Assembly (NCBI RefSeq): GCF_016919245.1
Contig: NZ_JAFEJA010000002.1
Span: 684,501 to 748,500, forward strand
Reading direction: 5' to 3'
Length of the DNA stretch: 64,000 nt
DNA from: Streptomyces zhihengii
Lineage (GTDB): Bacteria; Actinomycetota; Actinomycetes; Streptomycetales; Streptomycetaceae
Shown: positions 43,570 through 51,467 of the stretch, one piece after another
How positions within the stretch are numbered: the first letter of the stretch is position 1
Layout of the letters: every line of letters starts with the position of its first letter
Made by a program: the position numbers and the translations under genes
The notes under the pieces: generated by a model
What the model saw: the letters and a program-made list of their open reading frames with translations, nothing else
What the model was told of the DNA's origin: nothing
Databases searched by the model: none

Positions 43570-43671
43570 GTGCATCAGGAACTCCTTCTCCACGGGCGGC
43601 TCCACGTCGACCTCGCCCGTAACGCGAGCGCGCGTTGTCGGGCTGCCGCCGTAGCCGCAGCCCGCCCGTAG
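43570..43671 (+). CDS. Putative cysteine-type leader peptide
   Basis: A 33-residue frame from GTG 43570 to TAG 43671: MHQELLLHGRLHVDLARNASARCRAAAV and a short tail. RLHVDLARNASARCR matches the pattern R-x-H-V-D-L-x-R-x-x-S-A-x-C-R that I recall from actinobacterial putative leader peptides placed before sulfur-assimilation and redox genes. It lies 24 bp before the flavin reductase-like gene. The Cys codon near the end suggests attenuation by cysteine supply. It is too short for ordinary gene finding, and its ribosome site is weak. Confidence 0.75.
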   Translation: MHQELLLHGRLHVDLARNASARCRAAAVAAARP

Positions 43672-43695
43672 CCAACCCCGCAGAAGGACCTCTCG

Positions 43696-44304
43696 ATGAC
43701 CGCGTCGATCGATCTCGGCACCGCTTCGCCCCTTTCCTCTGCTTCCGCCGCCCCGAGGCCCGCGTCCCCCTCCGTCGTCGCCCCCCGGACCGCGCCGGCC
43801 GCCCCCGCCCCGACCCCCGTTCCCGCCGCACCGGACACGCCCGGGCTGCTGCGTTCCGTCTTCCGGCGGCACGCCGCCGGTGTGGCGGTGATCACCGCGC
43901 AGGGGGAGCGGCCCGTCGGCTTCACCGCCACCTCGCTCACCTCCGTCGCCGCCGAACCGCCGCTGATCTCCTTCGGCATCGGCACCGGCGCGTCGAGCTG
44001 GCCGGTGCTCTCCGAGGCCGAGCACGTCGGCGTGCACATACTCGGCGAACACCAGGAGGACCTCGCCGCCCGGTTCGCCCGCAGCGGCATCGACCGCTTC
44101 GCGGGGCCCACCGGATGGCGGACGGGCCCGCACGGGGTCCCGGTGCTCGACGGTGTGCTGGCCGTGCTGGTGGGCCGGGTCGTGGCGCGCGTTCCCGCCG
44201 GTGACCACAGCATCGTCATCGCCGAGGTCGTGGACGGCGAACACGGCCCCGACGGCAGCCCGTTGCTCTATCACCAGGGGCGTTTCACCGGCCTGCGCGG
44301 CTGA
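43696..44304 (+). CDS. Flavin reductase-like domain protein (FMN-binding split barrel)
   Basis: A 202-residue protein with a Pro/Ala-rich N-terminal ~48 residues, then the flavin reductase core: LLRSVFRRHAAGVAVITAQ, PVGFTATSLTSVAAEPPLISFGIG (FMN phosphate site), VGVHILGEHQEDLAARFARSG, DHSIVIAEVVDGEH and LLYHQGRFTGL. Members reduce FMN or FAD with NAD(P)H for two-component monooxygenases; no monooxygenase is adjacent. AGAAGGA lies upstream of ATG 43696. The leader peptide directly upstream suggests control by cysteine or sulfur status. Confidence 0.92.
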   Translation: MTASIDLGTASPLSSASAAPRPASPSVVAPRTAPAAPAPTPVPAAPDTPGLLRSVFRRHAAGVAVITAQGERPVGFTATSLTSVAAEPPLISFGIGTGASSWPVLSEAEHVGVHILGEHQEDLAARFARSGIDRFAGPTGWRTGPHGVPVLDGVLAVLVGRVVARVPAGDHSIVIAEVVDGEHGPDGSPLLYHQGRFTGLRG

Positions 44305-44485
44305 GCCCGCCGGCCGTTGGCCAGATCACACGGCAAAGCGCTTGCTTAGCGGCGTCGGGGCGGGTGTACTGACGAGTAATATTTCGTTCGGAGCGCGGCC
44401 CGCCCCGACCGGGATCCGCCCCACAGGACGCCTATGCTGCGTTCACAAGGGATTCCAGTAGAGACGATGCAGTAGGAGAGCCGGC

Positions 44486-45271
44486 GTGAGCCTGAGGATC
44501 GTTGTCTGTGTGAAGTACGTGCCCGACGCCACCGGCGACCGGCACTTCGCCGATGACCTGACCGTCGACCGGGACGACGTCGACGGCCTGCTGTCGGAGC
44601 TGGACGAGTACGCGGTGGAGCAGGCGCTGCAGATCGCGGAGAGTGCGGACGACGCCGAGGTGACGGTGTTGACGGTGGGTCCGGAGGACGCGAAGGACGC
44701 GCTGCGCAAGGCTCTGTCGATGGGTGCGGACAAGGCGGTGCACGTCGAGGACGACGATCTGCACGGTACGGATGTGATCGGTACGTCGCTGGTGCTGGCG
44801 AAGGCGGTCGAGAAGGCCGGTTTCGATCTGGTGATCTCGGGGATGGCGTCGACGGACGGCACGATGGGTGTGGTGCCGGCGCTGCTGGCGGAGCGTCTGG
44901 GTGTGCCGCAGGTGACGCTGCTGTCGGAGGTGTCGGTCGAGGGCGGCACGGTCCGGGGCCGTCGGGACGGTGACACGGCGTCGGAGCAGCTGGAGGCGTC
45001 GCTGCCGGCGGTGGTGTCGGTGACCGACCAGTCGGGCGAGGCGCGCTACCCGTCGTTCAAGGGCATCATGGCGGCGAAGAAGAAGCCGGTGGAGTCCTGG
45101 GACCTGGAGGACCTGGAGATCGAGGCGGACGAGGTCGGTCTCGCGGGTGCGTGGAGCGCGGTCGACTCGGCGGCCGAGCGCCCGGCGCGCACGGCGGGCA
45201 CGGTCGTCAAGGACGAGGGCGAGGGCGGCAAGCAGCTCGCGGAGTTCCTGGCGGGTCAGAAGTTCGTCTGA
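44486..45271 (+). CDS. etfB: Electron transfer flavoprotein beta subunit
   Basis: A 261-residue EtfB: MSLRIVVCVKYVPDATGD at the N-terminus, the AMP-binding region LLSELDEYAVEQALQIAE and VTVLTVGPEDAKDALRKALSMGADKAVHV, and GTDVIGTSLVLAKAVEKAGFDLVISGMASTDGTMGVVPALLAERLGVPQ. It forms the ETF heterodimer with EtfA and accepts electrons from acyl-CoA dehydrogenases. GTG 44486 has TAGGAG upstream. EtfA follows 86 nt later, so the two are one operon. Confidence 0.97.
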   Translation: MSLRIVVCVKYVPDATGDRHFADDLTVDRDDVDGLLSELDEYAVEQALQIAESADDAEVTVLTVGPEDAKDALRKALSMGADKAVHVEDDDLHGTDVIGTSLVLAKAVEKAGFDLVISGMASTDGTMGVVPALLAERLGVPQVTLLSEVSVEGGTVRGRRDGDTASEQLEASLPAVVSVTDQSGEARYPSFKGIMAAKKKPVESWDLEDLEIEADEVGLAGAWSAVDSAAERPARTAGTVVKDEGEGGKQLAEFLAGQKFV

Positions 45272-45357
45272 CGCGGCCCGGCGGGCCGAGGTTCGTCCGA
45301 GGCCCCCGTCTCTCTCGTCCCCCCTCTTTTCTTCGTTCACAGCAGGAGTGTTGTCCC

Positions 45358-46320
45358 ATGGCTGAAGTTCTCGTCTTTGTCGATCACGTGGACGGTGCGG
45401 TCCGCAAGCCCACGCTGGAGTTGCTGACGCTGGCGCGTCGGATCGGTGAGCCGGTGGCGCTCGCGGTGGGTGCGGGTGCCGAGCAGACGGCGTCGGTGCT
45501 GGCCGGTCACGGTGCGGTGCGGGTGCTGACGGTGGACGCGCCGGAGTTCGCCGAGTATCTGGTGGTGCCGAAGGTGGAGGCGCTGCAGGCGGCGGTCGAG
45601 GCGGTGTCCCCGGTGGCGGTGCTGGTGCCGTCGTCGGCGGAGGGCAAGGAGATCGCGGCGCGTGTGGCGGTGCGGATCGGTTCCGGTCTGATCACCGACG
45701 CGGTGGACCTGGAGGCCGGTGAGCAGGGTCCGGTCGCCACGCAGTCGGCGTTCGCCGCCTCGTTCACGACGAAGTCGCGCGTCTCGAAGGGTGTGCCGGT
45801 CATCACGGTGAAGCCGAACTCGGCCGCCGTGGAGCCGGCGCAGGCCGCGGGTGCGGTCGAGGCGCTGTCGGTGTCGTTCTCGGAGCGGGCGACGGGGACG
45901 AAGGTCGTGGCGCGTACGCCGCGGGAGTCGACCGGGCGTCCGGAGCTGACCGAGGCCGCGATCGTGGTCTCCGGCGGCCGGGGTGTCAACGGCGCGGAGA
46001 ACTTCGCGGTCATCGAGGCGCTCGCGGACTCCCTCGGTGCGGCGGTCGGCGCCTCGCGTGCCGCGGTCGACGCGGGCTGGTACCCGCACACCAACCAGGT
46101 CGGCCAGACCGGCAAGTCGGTCTCCCCGCAGCTGTACATCGCCTCCGGCATCTCCGGCGCGATCCAGCACCGGGCCGGCATGCAGACCTCCAAGACCATC
46201 GTCGCGATCAACAAGGACGCCGAGGCCCCGATCTTCGACCTCGTCGACTACGGCGTCGTCGGCGACCTCTTCGACGTCGTCCCCCAGCTCACCGAGGAGA
46301 TCAACACCCGCAAGGGCTGA
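45358..46320 (+). CDS. etfA: Electron transfer flavoprotein alpha subunit
   Basis: A 320-residue EtfA: N-terminal domain [30 protein letters not shown], then the FAD domain with [73 protein letters not shown] and [27 protein letters not shown], the hallmark of the family. The ETF dimer passes electrons to ETF:quinone oxidoreductase or a similar acceptor. CAGGAG precedes ATG 45358. A hairpin follows the gene. Confidence 0.97.
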   Translation: MAEVLVFVDHVDGAVRKPTLELLTLARRIGEPVALAVGAGAEQTASVLAGHGAVRVLTVDAPEFAEYLVVPKVEALQAAVEAVSPVAVLVPSSAEGKEIAARVAVRIGSGLITDAVDLEAGEQGPVATQSAFAASFTTKSRVSKGVPVITVKPNSAAVEPAQAAGAVEALSVSFSERATGTKVVARTPRESTGRPELTEAAIVVSGGRGVNGAENFAVIEALADSLGAAVGASRAAVDAGWYPHTNQVGQTGKSVSPQLYIASGISGAIQHRAGMQTSKTIVAINKDAEAPIFDLVDYGVVGDLFDVVPQLTEEINTRKG

Positions 46321-46343
46321 TCCCCCGGCACGCACACACCCGA

Positions 46344-46379
46344 CAGGGGCCGCACGGTGACACCACCGCGCGGCCCCTG
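46344..46379 (+). terminator. Hairpin terminator after etfA
   Basis: CAGGGGCCGC (46344-46353) pairs perfectly with GCGGCCCCTG (46370-46379), 16-nt loop, 24 nt after the etfA stop. Confidence 0.65.
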
Positions 46380-46396
46380 CCGCGTGTCACGCACCA

Positions 46397-46426
46397 TTGA
46401 CGCAGGTCACGGCCGCCCGATAGCTT
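46397..46426 (+). promoter_or_regulatory. Promoter of the DUF6986 gene
   Basis: TTGACG (46397-46402), 18-bp spacer, TAGCTT (46421-46426). Transcription would begin near 46433, inside the palindrome that follows. Confidence 0.65.
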
Positions 46427-46429
46427 AAT

Positions 46430-46444
46430 TCAACAGAATGTTGA
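46430..46444. promoter_or_regulatory. Operator palindrome TCAACA-GAA-TGTTGA
   Basis: Perfect 6-bp arms with a 3-bp centre, located over the expected transcription start of the DUF6986 gene. This position is typical for a repressor. The cognate regulator is not identified; the nearby LacI gene uses a different-looking palindrome. Confidence 0.7.
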
Positions 46445-46492
46445 TTCCGTGGAGCGGAAACACGGACGCCGACGTGTGCGGAGGGTGTGGGA

Positions 46493-47782
46493 ATGGGTCA
46501 GCAGGAGAAGGTGGCGACGAGCCTCGCGGGCGCGGTCAGCGAGGGCATCAGCGCCTCCCTCGCACCGGTGGACGCCGAGCTCGCCCGCCGCTATCCGGGG
46601 GATCCCGGCACGCGCCAGCCCGTCCACACCGTCTACGTGCCCGGCGACGTCTTCGCCGCCGGCACCCTGCGTTCCTGGGGCGACCAGGCGCTCGCCGCGC
46701 TCGACGAACACGCCCCCGACGCCCGCACCTTCGCCGGCGTCCTCGGCCTCCCCGACGAGCTGGCCGAGCCCGTGTACGACCGGGTGCGGGCCAAGCTGGA
46801 GCGCGAGCCCGTGGAGGACCTGCGCGTCGACTTCGAGGACGGCTACGCGGGCACCGACGAGGACGCGGACGCGGCGCGCGCCGCGCGGCTGATCTCCGAG
46901 GCGTACGCGCAGGGCACCGCCGCCCCGTACATGGGCATCCGGATGAAGTGCATGGAAGCCGCCGTGCGCGACCGGGGCATCCGCACCCTCGACGTCTTCC
47001 TGACGGGCCTGATGGAGGCCGGCGGCCTGCCGGACGGGCTGGTGCTCACCCTGCCGAAGGTCACCTACACCGAGCAGGTGGGCGCCATGGTGCGCCTCGT
47101 CGAGGAGTTCGAGAAGGCGCGCGGCCTGGAGCCCGGCCGGATCGGCTTCGAGATCCAGATCGAGACCAGCCAGTCCATCCTCGGCCCCGACGGCACCGCC
47201 ACCGTCGCCCGGATGATCGACGCGGCCGAGGGCCGGGCGACCGGACTGCACTACGGCACCTTCGACTACAGCGCCTGCCTCGGCGTCTCCGCCGCCCACC
47301 AGGCCAGCGACCACCCCGCGGCCGACCACGCCAAGGCCGTCATGCAGGTCGCCGCCGCCGGCACCGGCGTACGGGTGTCGGACGGCTCCACCAACGTGCT
47401 CCCGGTAGGACCGACCGCCAAGGTCCACGACGCCTGGCGGCTGCACTACGGGCTCACCCGCCGCGCCCTCGCCCGCGCCTACTACCAGGGCTGGGACATG
47501 CACCCGGGCCATCTCCCCACCCGCTACGCCGCCGTCTTCGCCTTCTACCGGGGCGGCTTCGAGCAGGCCGCCGCGCGCCTCGCGGCCTACGCCGGCCACA
47601 CGGGCGGCGACGTGATGGACGAGCCCGCCACCGCCAAGGCCCTCAGCTCCTACCTGCTCCGCGGCATCGACTGCGGCGCCCTGGACGGCGCGGAGGTCGC
47701 CCGTCTCACCGGCCTGACCCGCGCCGACCTCGACGCCTTCGCCGTACCCCGGCGCGGAGACCTGACCGCCTCCGCCCAGTAG
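46493..47782 (+). CDS. DUF6986 family protein (HpcH/HpaI aldolase / citrate lyase beta-like)
   Basis: A 429-residue protein with a PEP/pyruvate TIM-barrel look: VEDLRVDFEDGYAGTDEDADAARAA (metal Glu/Asp), GIRMKCMEAAVRDRGIRTLDVFL, VLTLPKVTYTEQVGAMV, GFEIQIETSQSILGPDGTATVARMI (catalytic Glu) and GLHYGTFDYSACLG. This resembles the CitE/malyl-CoA lyase superfamily, so it may cleave or form a beta-hydroxy acid. ATG 46493 is preferred, with GGAGGG ending 7 nt upstream; GTG 46487 is too close to it. A promoter plus operator palindrome lies directly upstream. Confidence 0.85.
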   Translation: MGQQEKVATSLAGAVSEGISASLAPVDAELARRYPGDPGTRQPVHTVYVPGDVFAAGTLRSWGDQALAALDEHAPDARTFAGVLGLPDELAEPVYDRVRAKLEREPVEDLRVDFEDGYAGTDEDADAARAARLISEAYAQGTAAPYMGIRMKCMEAAVRDRGIRTLDVFLTGLMEAGGLPDGLVLTLPKVTYTEQVGAMVRLVEEFEKARGLEPGRIGFEIQIETSQSILGPDGTATVARMIDAAEGRATGLHYGTFDYSACLGVSAAHQASDHPAADHAKAVMQVAAAGTGVRVSDGSTNVLPVGPTAKVHDAWRLHYGLTRRALARAYYQGWDMHPGHLPTRYAAVFAFYRGGFEQAAARLAAYAGHTGGDVMDEPATAKALSSYLLRGIDCGALDGAEVARLTGLTRADLDAFAVPRRGDLTASAQ

Positions 47783-47791
47783 CCGCGGTCG

Positions 47792-47824
47792 CCGTGTGCT
47801 CCGCTCCGGAACCGGAGCACACGG
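47792..47824. terminator. Bidirectional terminator, 12-bp perfect stem
   Basis: CCGTGTGCTCCG (47792-47803) pairs perfectly with CGGAGCACACGG (47813-47824); loop of 9 nt. It sits between the convergent DUF6986 and LacI-family genes. Confidence 0.85.
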
Positions 47825-47838
47825 CCCGCGCGGCGGAT

Positions 47839-48897
47839 TCAGCCGGCGGGCAGGATCTCGCCCGAGCCGCGCGGGATCAGCGTGGTGTCGAGGGTGACCT
47901 GGCGGGGAGCCTCGTTCACGCCGTCCAGGCGGCGGAACAGCCGCTCCGCCGCGGTGCGGCCGAGGGCCGCCGCGTCCTGGGCTATCACCGTGATGCCGAG
48001 CAGGTCCGCGAGCTCGATGTCGTCGAAGCCGACCAGCGCCACCGGCCGTTCACAGGTGGCGAGGTGGCGCACGACGGTCACGGTGACCCGGTTGTTGCCC
48101 GCGAGGATCGCGGTCACCGGCTCCGGCGCGGCCAGCATCGCGGCCACCGCGTCGCGGACCCGGTCCGGGGCCGTGGAGCCGAGCGAGACCCAGGAGTCGT
48201 CGATCGTGAGGCCGGCGTCCGCCATCGCCGCGCGGTAGCCGCGCAGACGCTCGGCGGCCGTGTGGATGCGGGGCTGGTCGCCGATGAAGGCGATGCGCCG
48301 GTGCCCGTGGGCGATCAGATGCGCCACTCCCGAGCGGGCGCCCCCGAAGCTGTCGGAGAGCACCGCGTCCGCGTCGATCCGCCCGGCCGGCCGGTCCACG
48401 AACACGGTGGCCACACCGGCCTTGATCTCCGGCTCCAGGTAGCGGTGGTCGTCGCCCGCCGGGATGACGATCAGACCGTCCACCCGCCGCGCGCACAGCG
48501 CCAGCACCAGCTCCTGCTCACGGCTCGGGTCCTCCGCGCTGGAACCGTTGATCAGCAGCGCGCCGTGCGCCCGGGCGACCTCCTCGACCGCCCGGCTCAG
48601 CGGGCCGTAGAACGGGTCGGCGAGGTCCTCCAGGACCAGCCCGATCGACGCCGTGCGGCCCTTCCGGAGCACCCGGGCGCTGTCGTTGCGGCGGAAACCG
48701 AGGGACTCGATGGCCTCCTGGACCCGGCGCTCGGTGTCCGGAGTGACGCCCGGCTCTGCGTTGACCACCCGCGAGACGGTCTTGAGCCCCACCCCCGCAC
48801 GCGCCGCCACGTCCTTCATCGTCGGCCGGTTGCCATAACGCGGCTCGGCGCCGCCGGGAGGGCCCGTCACGGGCTGGGGGCGGGTCGTTTCGGCCAC
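47839..48897 (-). CDS. LacI-family transcriptional regulator
   Basis: A 352-residue LacI/GalR protein: a 26-residue N-terminal extension, then the HTH and hinge TMKDVAARAGVGLKTVSRVVNAEPGVTPDTERRVQEAIESLGFRRNDSARVLR, and a periplasmic-binding-protein-like domain (TASIGLVLEDLADPFYGPLSRAVEEVA, RVDGLIVIPAGDD, VFVDRP, FIGDQPRIHTAAERLRGYRAAM, VALVGFDDIELADLLGITVIAQ, PRQVTLDTTLIPRGS). GTG 48897 has GAAGGCG upstream. It diverges from a ROK-family sugar kinase-like gene, with a GACAACGTTGTC palindrome between, a standard repressor/sugar-kinase layout. Confidence 0.95.
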   Translation of the reverse strand: MAETTRPQPVTGPPGGAEPRYGNRPTMKDVAARAGVGLKTVSRVVNAEPGVTPDTERRVQEAIESLGFRRNDSARVLRKGRTASIGLVLEDLADPFYGPLSRAVEEVARAHGALLINGSSAEDPSREQELVLALCARRVDGLIVIPAGDDHRYLEPEIKAGVATVFVDRPAGRIDADAVLSDSFGGARSGVAHLIAHGHRRIAFIGDQPRIHTAAERLRGYRAAMADAGLTIDDSWVSLGSTAPDRVRDAVAAMLAAPEPVTAILAGNNRVTVTVVRHLATCERPVALVGFDDIELADLLGITVIAQDAAALGRTAAERLFRRLDGVNEAPRQVTLDTTLIPRGSGEILPAG

Positions 48898-48970
48898 GAG
48901 GCGCCTTCGGTCGGGGGTCGGGGGACGCGTCCGATGGTATGGGAAGGTGTGGCATCGGGCATAGGGCCTG

Positions 48971-48982
48971 GACAACGTTGTC
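48971..48982. promoter_or_regulatory. LacI-type operator GACAACGTTGTC
   Basis: A perfect 12-bp palindrome with the central CG typical of LacI/GalR operators, in the divergent promoter region between the LacI-family gene and the ROK gene. Probably bound by that LacI protein. Confidence 0.8.
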
Positions 48983-49045
48983 ATCCCCGATGGACACTGG
49001 TACGGAACCTCAGCTCCGACCATCTCCCCGGGGGATCGCACACCG

Positions 49046-49996
49046 ATGCACACCAGCCTCGTCGCCGCACTCGACATCGGCGGCACCAAGATCGCCGGAG
49101 CGTTGGTGGACGGTGACGGCGCCCTGCTGCTCCGTGCCCAGCGACCCACTCCGGCCAAGGAGGACGCCGAGACGGTGATGGGCGCCGTGTCCGCGGTCCT
49201 CGGCGACCTCGCCGCATCCCCGCTGTGGCCGGGTGCCGTCGCCGTCGGCATCGGCAGCGCGGGTCCCGTCGACCGGGCGGCCGGCACGGTCAGTCCGGTC
49301 AACGTCCCCGGCTGGCGCGGCTTCCCGCTGGTCGAGCGGGTGTCCCGGGCCGTCGGCGGCCTGCCCGTCGACCTGGTCGGCGACGGCGCCGCCATCACCG
49401 CCGCCGAGCACTGGCGCGGCGCGGCCCGCGGCTTCGACAACGCGCTCTGCATGGTGGTCTCCACCGGCGTCGGCGGCGGCCTGGTGCTCGACGGGCGGCT
49501 GCACACCGGGCCGAGCGGCAACGCCGGCCACATCGGCCACATCAGCGTCGACCTCGACGGGGACCTCTGCCCCTGCGGGGCCCGCGGCTGCGTCGAGCGC
49601 ATCGCCAGCGGCCCCAACATCGCCCGCCGCGCGCTGGAGCAGGGGTGGACCCCGGGGCCCGACGGCGACGCCACCGCCGCCGCGGTCGCCGCGTCGGCCC
49701 GCGCGGGCGACCCGGTGGCGATCGCCTCCTTCGAGCGCGCCGCGCAGGCGCTCGCGGCGGGCATCGCCGCGACGGCGACCCTCGCCGACCTCGACATCGC
49801 CGTCATCGGCGGCGGGGTCGCCGGCGCCGGAGAGGTGCTCTTCGACCCGCTGCGCCGGTCGCTGCGGGACTACGCGACGCTGTCCTTCGTCCGCCGTCTG
49901 ACGGTCGCTCCCGCGCGCATGGGCACCGACGCCGGTCTGGTGGGCGCTGCGGCCGCGGCGCTCCTCGCCCGCCGTCCGGAGCGCGCCCCGGCCTGA
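49046..49996 (+). CDS. ROK-family protein (sugar kinase type)
   Basis: A 316-residue ROK protein without the N-terminal HTH, so more likely a kinase than a repressor. Seen: the ATP phosphate loop ALDIGGTKIAGALVDGDG, the catalytic-region VDLVGDGAAITAAEHWRGAARGFDNALCMVVSTGVGGGLVLDGRLHTG, the substrate motif GNAGHIGHISVD and the zinc site CPCGARGCVE (CxCGxxGCxE). It would phosphorylate a hexose or amino sugar. ATG 49046 has GGGGGA ~10 nt upstream. The divergent LacI regulator and shared palindrome point to sugar-dependent control. Confidence 0.93.
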   Translation: MHTSLVAALDIGGTKIAGALVDGDGALLLRAQRPTPAKEDAETVMGAVSAVLGDLAASPLWPGAVAVGIGSAGPVDRAAGTVSPVNVPGWRGFPLVERVSRAVGGLPVDLVGDGAAITAAEHWRGAARGFDNALCMVVSTGVGGGLVLDGRLHTGPSGNAGHIGHISVDLDGDLCPCGARGCVERIASGPNIARRALEQGWTPGPDGDATAAAVAASARAGDPVAIASFERAAQALAAGIAATATLADLDIAVIGGGVAGAGEVLFDPLRRSLRDYATLSFVRRLTVAPARMGTDAGLVGAAAAALLARRPERAPA

Positions 49997-50056
49997 GCCG
50001 CCCGCGAGGGCGGGGCGCGGCGGCGAGGGCCGCGCCGGGCCGTCCGCGCCGCGGTC

Positions 50057-50236
50057 TCACCAGTGGCGGCCCGTCTGCTGCTGCTGGGGCACGACCACCA
50101 GGAAGGCGTCCGACTCCAGGTCCATCACCACCTCCGCCGCGAGGCCCTCGTCCCTGCGGTGCCGGGCGTACTGCTCGGCGTGCCGGCTGCCCCGCGGATC
50201 TCCCGCGGGGAACTTCTCCAACACCGTACGGCGCAT
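50057..50236 (-). CDS. Small conserved-looking hypothetical protein
   Basis: A 59-residue protein, MRRTVLEKFPAGDPRGSRHAEQYARHRRDEGLAAEVVMDLESDAFLVVVP with a Gln-rich tail. AGGGGG lies 7 nt before ATG 50236. The sequence mixes charged helix and a short beta strand, not the Ala/Arg-rich look of spurious frames in this DNA. No domain is recognised. It diverges from the AAA-NUDIX gene and follows the ROK gene tail to tail. Confidence 0.65.
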   Translation of the reverse strand: MRRTVLEKFPAGDPRGSRHAEQYARHRRDEGLAAEVVMDLESDAFLVVVPQQQQTGRHW

Positions 50237-50402
50237 CTCCGTACCCCCTTGTCTCTCCCGCTCCAACGACCCGCCCCCCGAGGTGTCACGGGCAACGGCC
50301 CGGCCACAGTTGAGCGGCTGATCGGCCAACCGGTTCGGACCGCTGGTTTCCGTGGCAGGGTGTTGCGGGCAATCCACAGTGGGCTACGGAAGAGGGGGAC
50401 CC

Positions 50403-51437
50403 GTGATCGTCTGGATCAACGGTTCATTCGGAGCGGGCAAGACCAGCACCGCGCGCGAACTGATCGATCTGATCCCCAACAGCACGTTGTTCGACCCCGA
50501 GACCATCGGCGACACCCTGCGGTTGCTGCTGCCGCGCAAGCGGCTGGACGAGGTGACCGACTATCAGGACCTGCCGATATGGCGCCGGCTGGTGGTGGAC
50601 ACCGCGGCCGCCCTGCTGGCCGAGCTCGGCGGGGTGCTCGTGGTGCCCATGACCGTCCTGCGCCAGGAGTACCGCGACGAGATCTTCGGTGGGCTCGCTG
50701 CCCGCCGCATAGCCGTGCGGCATGTGCTGCTGGCTCCTGCTGAAACGATTTTGCGCACCCGTATCGCCGGACGCGAGGTCCCCGGGACGCCGGACGGCGA
50801 ACTCCGCGTACGGCAGTGGTCCTACGACCACATCGAGCCCTACCGCGCGGCGCTCCCGTGGCTCACCGCGGACGCCCACGTCATCGACACCGGCCACATC
50901 GACGCCCGGGAGACCGCCCGGCTCGTCGCGGCGGCGGTCGGCAGCGGCGCGGCACCCGCCTGCGAGATCGTCCAGACCCCGGAGCCGACCGCCGAGACCG
51001 TCGCCGCCGGGGTGCTGCTCTTCGACGAGGAGAACCGGGTGCTCCTCGTCGACCCGACGTACAAGCCTGGCTGGGAGTTCCCCGGCGGGGTGGTGGAACG
51101 CGGCGAGGCGCCCGCGCGCGCGGGGGTGCGGGAGGTCGCCGAGGAGCTCGGCATCCGGCTGCCCGACGTGCCCCGGCTGCTCCTCCTCGACTGGGAACCC
51201 GCCCGCCCGCCGGGCTTCGGCGGGCTGCGCCTGATCTTCGACGGCGGGCCCCTGCCCGCCGAACTGGCGCGCACCGTGCGCCTGCCCGGGCCCGAACTGC
51301 GGAGCTGGCGCTTCGTCTCCGAACAGGAGGCCGCCGGGCTGCTGCCCCCCAACCGCTACGAGCGCCTGCGCTGGGCACTGCGCGCCAGGGAGCGCGGCAC
51401 GGTCCTCAACCTGGAGGCCGGCGTCCCCGTCGGCTGA
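50403..51437 (+). CDS. AAA-type nucleotide/small-molecule kinase fused to NUDIX hydrolase
   Basis: A 344-residue two-domain protein. Residues ~1-185 form a P-loop kinase-like domain opening VIVWINGSFGAGKTSTARELIDL (Walker A GSFGAGKTS), with FDPETIGD, VVPMTVLRQEYRDEI and RIAGRE..., like TmrB/AAA_33 proteins. Residues ~200-344 are a NUDIX domain with the full box GVVERGEAPARAGVREVAEELGI (G-x5-E-x7-R-E-x2-E-E-x-G). Linking the two suggests phosphorylation and pyrophosphohydrolysis of one nucleotide-like substrate, but that is inference. GTG 50403 is used, with AGAGGGGGA upstream. An IS630 element lies 31 bp after it. Confidence 0.9.
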   Translation: MIVWINGSFGAGKTSTARELIDLIPNSTLFDPETIGDTLRLLLPRKRLDEVTDYQDLPIWRRLVVDTAAALLAELGGVLVVPMTVLRQEYRDEIFGGLAARRIAVRHVLLAPAETILRTRIAGREVPGTPDGELRVRQWSYDHIEPYRAALPWLTADAHVIDTGHIDARETARLVAAAVGSGAAPACEIVQTPEPTAETVAAGVLLFDEENRVLLVDPTYKPGWEFPGGVVERGEAPARAGVREVAEELGIRLPDVPRLLLLDWEPARPPGFGGLRLIFDGGPLPAELARTVRLPGPELRSWRFVSEQEAAGLLPPNRYERLRWALRARERGTVLNLEAGVPVG

Positions 51438-51467
51438 ACCGCCCGCCCGTGCGTCCCGCACGGCGGC

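Noticed and set aside
44340..44440. Promoter elements upstream of etfB (TTGCTT...TGTACT, TATGCT)
   Set aside because: Several weak hexamers compete and none has good spacing; not reported as a feature.
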